A stretch of 64,000 nucleotides of DNA, taken from assembly GCF_048388525.1 (NCBI RefSeq), contig NZ_DBGCTQ010000107.1, positions 23,975-87,974 on the forward strand. The letters run 5' to 3'. The stretch comes from BQOK01 sp048388525. Lineage in GTDB: Bacteria > Bacillota > Clostridia > Oscillospirales > Ruminococcaceae. The position numbers and the translations under genes are program-made. Within the stretch, counting starts at the first letter, position 1, and every line of letters begins with the position of its first letter. The notes under the pieces were generated by a model, which saw nothing but the letters and a program-made list of their open reading frames with translations, was not told where the DNA came from and made no database searches. Shown piece by piece: positions 58,893 to 64,000 of the stretch.

Positions 58893-59870
58893 TCACCGCC
58901 GGTCGGTGAGCAGAGCCCGGCACAAAAAGGCGTAGGCGGGCGTGCAGCCGCAGGCCGCCAGGGCGGCGAGTTTGAGCGCCGGGGCCAACTGGGGCATACC
59001 CAGCGCGGCGCGAAGGCCGGAGCGCAGCTCTTTTTGCAGGCCTTTGTGCAGAGCGGCGAAGGGGCGGGGGCGCGGCTGACGGAGGATCATGCTGTCGAGA
59101 TAGAGAAGCTTTTCGTAGTAAAAGGCCTCGGCGGAGCGTTCCAGCGCGGTGCCCTGGGCATCCTGCCGGATAAAGGAGGCCACCCACTGCTGCTCGGTGA
59201 GAAAAGCGGCCTCCAAGGGCCGATGGGTGATGCTGGCGGGATGCTGGCGGTAAAAATAGCCGCCCAGGTCGGTCAGGGCAAGACCCGCCGCGTTTTTGAG
59301 CAGCAGCCAGTTGAGATAGAGGTCCTCGTTGTATTTTACCGGGCAGGAGAAGGGTACGCCGGCAAAAAGCGAGCGGTGGTAGAGCTTGTTGCACAGGCTG
59401 TATTCCACCTGCTTGTTATGCAAAAGCGCCCGCAGGTGGGCAGGCGCCGGAAAGGACTGAAGCACGCCCGCGCCGGGATCGGGCGCGGGAGGAGCGCCGG
59501 TGAAAGGGACCACCCGGCAGGCCGCGGCGGGCAGGGCGGCGGCGAGGCAGGCTTCCACAAGGGTCTGGACGAAGCGCGGGTGAAGAAGGTCGTCGCCGTC
59601 GACAAACAAGACATATTCGCCCTTTGCGGCGGCGAGACCTTTGGCCCGGCCGCCCGTGCTGCCGAGATTTTTGCCGTGCAGCACCGAAAAGCGCGGATCG
59701 GTTGAGGCAAAGGCGTCGCATCCAGCGCCCGCGCCGTCGGTGCTGCCGTTGTTGATCACCACGGCTTCCAGAGCGGGCCAGGTTTGGGAGGCCACGCTCT
59801 CGAGGCAGGGTAAAAGGTAGGGGCCGGCGTTGTGGACCAGGATCACCGCCGTGACGAGGGGATGTTCCAT
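58893..59870 (-). CDS. GT2 glycosyltransferase
   Basis: The 325-residue protein has VTAVILVHNAGPYLLPCLESVA, VINNGSTDGAG, LGSTGGRAKGLAAAKGEY and FVDGDDLLHPRFVQTL. INNG replaces the VDDG common in its paralogs, and the SARN motif is replaced by GGRA, so it is more divergent. AAAAAGGAG lies 6 bases before the ATG at 59870. Confidence 0.88.
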   Translation of the reverse strand: MEHPLVTAVILVHNAGPYLLPCLESVASQTWPALEAVVINNGSTDGAGAGCDAFASTDPRFSVLHGKNLGSTGGRAKGLAAAKGEYVLFVDGDDLLHPRFVQTLVEACLAAALPAAACRVVPFTGAPPAPDPGAGVLQSFPAPAHLRALLHNKQVEYSLCNKLYHRSLFAGVPFSCPVKYNEDLYLNWLLLKNAAGLALTDLGGYFYRQHPASITHRPLEAAFLTEQQWVASFIRQDAQGTALERSAEAFYYEKLLYLDSMILRQPRPRPFAALHKGLQKELRSGLRAALGMPQLAPALKLAALAACGCTPAYAFLCRALLTDRR

Positions 59871-59901
59871 AGAGCTCTCCTTTTTCGGGGACCGGTGCGT
59901 T

Positions 59902-61023
59902 TTACGTTCGGACGGGCTGCCAATGGTCGAGATAAAATTGCTGCAGCCAGGCGGCGGTGACCCGGATATCGTACCCGGCGGCCTGGATGGCGGCAAGGGG
60001 GGCGACGCGGCCCTGACGGCCCGCCCCGGCCGCGGCGAGGGCGGCCTCGGCCCAGCGCCCGGGCGCATCGCTGAGACTCAGCATCTGCACCAGAGGCGTG
60101 ATGCACACCTCCGGGGTGATGGCGGCGCTGGCCAGCACGGGCAGGCCGGAGGCCTGCGCCTCGATGAGGGTGACGGGCAGGCCCTCGTGCAGGGAGGGGA
60201 ACAAAAAGCAGTCCATGGCCTGCAGGAGGCGCGGAACATCCTGCCGCGCGCCCAGAAACTGCACCTTGCCCCCGAGGCCCAGGGCTTCGGCCCGGCGGCG
60301 CATTTCATCCTGCAGGGGACCGGTGCCGGCCAACAGAAGGGAGGATGCGGGCCGGCGGGCGGCGATGGCGGCGAAGATATCCAGCAGCAGCCCGTGATTT
60401 TTTTGGGGGGTGAACCGGCCCACATGCCCGAAGACGAGTGTTTCGGGCGAAAGGCCCAGCTCGGCCCGGACGGCCACGCGCGCCGCGGGGTCGGCGGCAA
60501 AGCGCCCGGGGTCGATCCCGTTGGGAAGAATGTGGACCCCGGGAGCCATGGGGCCGAACATCCAGTCTGCCGCCGCCCGGCTGCAGGCAAACAGATGGGT
60601 GGCGTTGGGCGGCACCATGCGGCCGTAATAATTTTTTACCAGCTGGAAGGCGAGGCCGCCCTCGTTTTGGGTGTTGTGGCTGTGCGCGATGCGCACCGGG
60701 ACCCCGGCGCGGCGCGCCTGCCGCATGACAAGGCCGCTGAATTTGTCCATATGGCTGTGGACGATGCGGTATTCGGGATGGGCGGCGAGCACCCGGTCAA
60801 GCGCGTGGGTATAGGCGAAGGGGCCTTTTTGCGTGATAAAGGGGATCCGGTGGATGACACCGCCGCGGGAGAGGATCTCGGGCTCGTAGACGCCGGGAAA
60901 GGAGCTGAGAAAATCGAACTGGACCAGCGCGGTGTCCATATGGCGGTACAGGTTCATGAGAAGGCTCTCGTAACCGCCGTGATCGAGACCTGCCACGCAC
61001 TGCAAAACGCGGATGGGCGCCAT
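59902..61023 (-). CDS. GT4 glycosyltransferase
   Basis: The 373-residue GT-B enzyme starts MAPIRVLQCVAGLDHGGYESLLMNLYRHMD and has RIAHSHNTQNEGG, FGHVGRFTPQKNHGLLLDIFAAI and the donor motif EGLPVTLIEAQASGLPVLASAAITPEV, close to EpsF/CapM-type enzymes. AAAGGAGG lies 7 bases before the ATG at 61023. It is the first gene of the whole minus-strand glycan locus and has its own promoter. Confidence 0.92.
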   Translation of the reverse strand: MAPIRVLQCVAGLDHGGYESLLMNLYRHMDTALVQFDFLSSFPGVYEPEILSRGGVIHRIPFITQKGPFAYTHALDRVLAAHPEYRIVHSHMDKFSGLVMRQARRAGVPVRIAHSHNTQNEGGLAFQLVKNYYGRMVPPNATHLFACSRAAADWMFGPMAPGVHILPNGIDPGRFAADPAARVAVRAELGLSPETLVFGHVGRFTPQKNHGLLLDIFAAIAARRPASSLLLAGTGPLQDEMRRRAEALGLGGKVQFLGARQDVPRLLQAMDCFLFPSLHEGLPVTLIEAQASGLPVLASAAITPEVCITPLVQMLSLSDAPGRWAEAALAAAGAGRQGRVAPLAAIQAAGYDIRVTAAWLQQFYLDHWQPVRT

Positions 61024-61061
61024 GCACCGCCCTCCTTTCAGCACAAAATTATACAAAACAT

Positions 61062-61090
61062 AGTATACCAAATGGGAGGAGGGTTTGCAA
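61062..61090 (-). promoter_or_regulatory. Promoter at the head of the glycan locus
   Basis: On the minus strand TTGCAA (61085-61090), 17 bases ending TTTGG, TATACT (61062-61067), about 40 bases before the 61023 start. Sequence around both boxes (TTTTATTGCAAA and TTGGTATA) matches the 56010-56038 promoter. Confidence 0.7.
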
Positions 61091-61138
61091 TAAAAGTGGG
61101 TCCGGAGTGAAAACCACACGGGTGGGAAAAGAAAAAAA

Positions 61139-61166
61139 CACGGCCCCGCCTTTGGGCGGGGCCGTG
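61139..61166 (-). terminator. Terminator after ireB
   Basis: A perfect 12-bp stem CACGGCCCCGCC / GGCGGGGCCGTG, followed on the minus strand by seven T. Confidence 0.85.
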
Positions 61167-61177
61167 CGAACGGTGTT

Positions 61178-61423
61178 TTAAAGATCCACGTAGTTGCGCA
61201 CCAGCGCCTGAAGGAGATCGTCCCGGTCGACCTTGCGGATGAGGGAGCGGGCGTTTTTGTAGGTGGTGATGTAGGTGGGGTCCTCGGACAGGATGTAGCC
61301 CACCAGCTGATTGATGGGGTTATAGCCCTTTTCCTTCAAGGCGTCGTACACTTCCTGCACGATCGAGCGGATCTCCTGATCCCGTTCGTCATAGATGGAA
61401 AAGACAGCGGTAGGATCGGACAT
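61178..61423 (-). CDS. ireB: IreB family regulatory phosphoprotein
   Basis: The 81-residue protein MSDPTAVFSIYDERDQEIRSIVQEVYDALKEKGYNPINQLVGYILSEDPTYIT is an UPF0297/IreB protein of normal length. In Enterococcus IreB is phosphorylated by the Ser/Thr kinase IreK and affects cephalosporin resistance and envelope homeostasis; the N-terminal Thr/Ser region is kept here. GGGGG lies 8 bases before the ATG. It is a stand-alone gene with a strong terminator, not linked to alaS or ruvX in this window. Confidence 0.93.
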   Translation of the reverse strand: MSDPTAVFSIYDERDQEIRSIVQEVYDALKEKGYNPINQLVGYILSEDPTYITTYKNARSLIRKVDRDDLLQALVRNYVDL

Positions 61424-61553
61424 ATGGCAAACCCCCTTGCAAAAATAAGTTTACAAACAGTATACCTGAAATCGCGTTTAAATGCAATACCGCGATGGGT
61501 GAAAAGAATGTTGGAAACGGCGTTTTTTGCCGGAGAAAGCAAAGGTGGCGCGG

Positions 61554-61582
61554 TTTACAAGCGGGATGCCGTGTGCTATACT
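61554..61582 (+). promoter_or_regulatory. Promoter of the 61626 membrane-protein operon
   Basis: TTTACA (61554-61559), 17 bases, TATACT (61577-61582) preceded by TGTGC. Confidence 0.75.
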
Positions 61583-61625
61583 TACACTGAATTTTTATGC
61601 GCTGAAAGAGAGGACCAGAACCGGA

Positions 61626-63344
61626 ATGGACAAGCTGCGTGACATCACAAAAAGGTACGGATTTTGGCTTCTGTGGCTGGCACTGACGGCGGCGCTGCTG
61701 GTGCGGGTGCACTACTGCACCGCCGGGGAGGAAGAGGCGTATTTTCTGGCGGAGGCCAACGCGTATTTAAAGGGGCTGGTGCCCATTCAGGAGATGTGGG
61801 GCGGGACCTATTTCAGCGCGCTTATTTTTATGCCTCTGGCCGCCGCCTTTCACGCGGTCACCGGCGGATACACCGGCGTGTTTTTGTTTTTGCGCACCTG
61901 CTATGTGCTTTTTACCGCGGCGGTGAGCGCGGCGAGCTATGGGATGCTGCGGCGTTTCGCCCCGCCGGTGTGGGCGGGGGCGGCGGCCCTGCTGGGACTT
62001 ATCTTTACGCCGCTGAACCTGAACACTTTTTCGTATAATTCGATGGCTTTGCATTTTGCCATGCTGTTTGTGCTGGCGGCGCTGTGGGGGGCGAAAGAGA
62101 GACGCGCCGCGCCAACAGTGCTGAGCGGTGCTTTTTTTGCGCTGACGGTGCAGGCTTATCCGCCCATGATCGTGCTTGCGGCGGTGTGCCTGGTGCTGCT
62201 GCTTTGTTATGAAAAGGGAACGAGAGCCCGGGCGTTCGGCGCTTTTTGCGGCGGCGGCGCAGCGGTGCTGCTGGTTTTCCTGGCGGTGCTGCGGCTGCGG
62301 GCGCCCTTTTCGGTCTATCTTCAAAATCTGGACGCGCTGTTTATCCGGGACAGTGTGCACCAAGGGCATGGCGGCCCTGTTTCCACCCTGGTGGCGTGGC
62401 TTGCCAGCTGCCGCTACTGGTATGGCACCGCGCCGATTCTGACCGTGGGGGCGCTGTGGCTTGTGACCGCCCTTTTGCGCCGGAGGGTGTGCAGGGGCAG
62501 GAAGCTGCCAGGCTGGACCTGGCCCGCGGTGTGGGCCGCCCTGCTGGCGGTGGCGGCCTGGGGGCTTTTGCTGCGGCCCCAGGGGTATATGTATTACAGC
62601 AACATGAAGTGGTTCATCCCCGGCCTGTTGTGGCCCGCGGTGCTGTTTGCGGGCTGGCCAAAAAAGAAGGGGCCGGGGCTGGTGCTTTGCCTGACCGGCA
62701 TGTGCTATGCGGTGGGGATTTTTATCGGCACGGACTTAGGTGTTGTGAACGCCAGCTATGGGTTTTATTTTTGTGTGATAGGAGAGCTGCTGTGGCTCGC
62801 CCAAATTGCACCGAAGCCGGGGCGGTGTGCGCTTGCGCGCGGTGCGGCGCTGACCGTTCTGGCGGTGCTGCTGCCGGTGCAGCTTGTTTACATGCGCTTT
62901 TGCTATGATTCGTTTGGGAACCCCGCCCGTGCCGCCGTGCGGCTGGAGGAAGGGCCGATGAAAGGGTTGTATGTGGAGCCGGAAAAGGCAAAAGCGTATG
63001 AAGGAGTGCTGCGGGATGTGGCGGCGAATGTGCCAGAGGGAATGCGTTTTTTGGTAGTGGACAATCTTCCATACGCCTACCTGTTGGGGAAATATATGCC
63101 ATGTTCGCCCGCGCCTTGGATCAACGATTTGGGAGATCCGCAATTAGAGCTGTTTTATACCAGAAACCCACGTCTGCTGCCGGAATATGTGCTGGTGGCG
63201 GCCGAAGCAACCGGTGCGTTCAACCGTGTGGATACCAGCGCGGAGAGTTTGCCGGAGGGATACTTGAAAGATCTCCTTTTGCAACCGGACACGGAGCGAA
63301 CAGAAACAACCAGCGGTACAATCTACCATATCTTGCAGGGTTGA
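61626..63344 (+). CDS. GT-C-like polytopic membrane protein
   Basis: The 572-residue protein has about a dozen hydrophobic segments and a soluble C-terminal region of about 120 residues. After the first segment comes YCTAGEEEAYFLAEANAYLKGLVPIQEMWGGTYF, an acidic loop like that of GT-C or PMT-type enzymes, with YSNMKWFIPGLLWP further on. GAGAGGA lies 11 bases before the ATG at 61626. It is the first gene of a plus-strand unit with the 63425 gene, divergent from ireB and the glycan locus. A sugar-transfer or teichoic-modification role is inferred from topology only. Confidence 0.72.
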   Translation: MDKLRDITKRYGFWLLWLALTAALLVRVHYCTAGEEEAYFLAEANAYLKGLVPIQEMWGGTYFSALIFMPLAAAFHAVTGGYTGVFLFLRTCYVLFTAAVSAASYGMLRRFAPPVWAGAAALLGLIFTPLNLNTFSYNSMALHFAMLFVLAALWGAKERRAAPTVLSGAFFALTVQAYPPMIVLAAVCLVLLLCYEKGTRARAFGAFCGGGAAVLLVFLAVLRLRAPFSVYLQNLDALFIRDSVHQGHGGPVSTLVAWLASCRYWYGTAPILTVGALWLVTALLRRRVCRGRKLPGWTWPAVWAALLAVAAWGLLLRPQGYMYYSNMKWFIPGLLWPAVLFAGWPKKKGPGLVLCLTGMCYAVGIFIGTDLGVVNASYGFYFCVIGELLWLAQIAPKPGRCALARGAALTVLAVLLPVQLVYMRFCYDSFGNPARAAVRLEEGPMKGLYVEPEKAKAYEGVLRDVAANVPEGMRFLVVDNLPYAYLLGKYMPCSPAPWINDLGDPQLELFYTRNPRLLPEYVLVAAEATGAFNRVDTSAESLPEGYLKDLLLQPDTERTETTSGTIYHILQG

Positions 63345-63424
63345 TAAAGCCGACTATGTTGAGGATGAGCATCAGAATTGTCGAGAATCCAGCCCCGCGC
63401 TTTGCTGAAAAAGGAGAAGGGCTT

Positions 63425-64000
63425 ATGCATAGCCACATCAAAAAACTTTTGCAGCCACTACCTATGAATGCGGCTGCATGGACGGCATTTATTACTACGG
63501 CGGTGGGAGTGTTGGCGATACTGTTTTGCAGCCCCACCAGCTGGCCGCACGATGATTGGGATATCTCCATGGTGTTGATGGGGCGATTTGGCGAACAGAA
63601 TGCGATCAATTTTGTGAATATAGCCTTGAGCCGGATCTTTCAGCTGCTGTGTAGGGTGAGCGCAAACATCAATTGGTTTTTTTGGCTGCGCTGGCTGTTC
63701 AGCGCCCTGGCCTTTGGGGTGATATTATACGCAGCGCTGATCACGCTGCCGCTGCCGGCCGCGCTGGCTGCGGATGGGGTAATAAAACTTGTATTCTGGC
63801 AGGTATGTTTCGTGCAGTGCAACTTTACACGCAACGCGGCGTTATTTGCGGCAGGAGGGCTTGTGCTGCTGACCTTGTTTGCGCGCCGGCAGGCAGGCCG
63901 CTGGGCGCTTGCGGGAGGGCTGGTATTATGGGGGATGGGCGCCCTGTGGAGACCCGAAGCGGGAGTTTTGGCCGCCCCGTTTGCGCTGGTAATACTTTTT
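63425..64000 (+). CDS. Polytopic membrane protein, cut by the window end
   Basis: An open frame from ATG 63425 (AAAGGAG 8-9 bases upstream) runs without stop to base 64000, giving 192 residues of an unfinished protein. It starts MHSHIKKLLQPLPMNAAAWTAFITTAVGVLAILFCSP, then PHDDWDISMVLMGRFGEQNAINFVNIALS, and has at least four more hydrophobic segments. The acidic HDDWD loop after the first segment suggests a GT-C type membrane enzyme related to its neighbour. It begins 80 bases after the 61626 gene, probably in the same operon. Confidence 0.75.
   Translation, partial: MHSHIKKLLQPLPMNAAAWTAFITTAVGVLAILFCSPTSWPHDDWDISMVLMGRFGEQNAINFVNIALSRIFQLLCRVSANINWFFWLRWLFSALAFGVILYAALITLPLPAALAADGVIKLVFWQVCFVQCNFTRNAALFAAGGLVLLTLFARRQAGRWALAGGLVLWGMGALWRPEAGVLAAPFALVILF

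Overview
The window looks like a chromosomal contig from a high-GC Bacillota of the Oscillospirales (Ruminococcaceae/Oscillospiraceae; a Faecalibacterium, Subdoligranulum or Gemmiger relative is plausible). The evidence is AddA-type recombination, the infC-rpmI-rplT operon, TrmFO, YqeK, RsfS, IreB and a CD1247-like acidic zinc-ribbon protein, together with strong GC bias and AAAGGAG-type ribosome binding sites. Genus assignment is inference. I saw no tRNA, rRNA, CRISPR array, prophage or intact insertion sequence.

Region 1 (1-1227) is the 3' end of addA. Region 2 (about 1228-7370) is an AT-richer accessory island of small secreted, lipoprotein and membrane genes. It contains a lipoprotein gene (4092-4994), a 5'-truncated duplicate of it (about 1553-2078), two minus-strand operons each ending in a very small membrane protein, and a PadR regulator with a HAAS-like membrane partner. 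Two nearly identical inverted repeats (3929-3951 and 6036-6066) lie between divergent genes. Their arms contain back-to-back TTGACA -35 boxes, so one PadR-type operator could switch both directions at each site. A family of hairpins built on CCCCCGAACGC/GCGTTCGGGGG also marks the island.

Region 3 (7400-30510, plus strand) is a conserved housekeeping block: infC (with a rare AUC start and an attenuator leader), rpmI, rplT, rRNA methyltransferase, dprA, topA, trmFO, plsX, rnc, smc, ftsY, rdgB, yhbY, nadD, yqeK, an LCP-family gene, rsfS, leuS, rpsU, yqeG, an endonuclease IV-like gene, efp and a CD1247-like gene.

Region 4 (about 30594-61023, all minus strand) is a 30-kb surface-glycopolymer locus. 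Read in the direction of transcription it starts at 61023. First come about fourteen glycosyltransferase or GT-C genes, many of them tandem GT2 paralogs, with one deletion-scarred remnant. Then follow a Wzm/Wzt-type ABC exporter with its own promoter and a cassette that looks like a CMP-activated 3-deoxy-ulosonic acid pathway: a GT52/sialyltransferase-like transferase, a KdsB-like cytidylyltransferase, a DRE-TIM pyruvate-type aldolase with an extra C-terminal domain, a KdsC-like phosphatase and an AraD epimerase. A DUF2142 membrane protein, a GT2-GtrA fusion, a GT4, a DPM1-like GT2 and a DUF2304 protein close the locus. No KdsA, KdsD or NeuB is seen, so the aldolase may stand in for the PEP-dependent synthase; this is the most attractive candidate for an undescribed pathway.

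Region 5 (61178-64000) holds ireB (minus strand) and the start of a new plus-strand operon encoding two large polytopic membrane proteins, the second cut by the window end.
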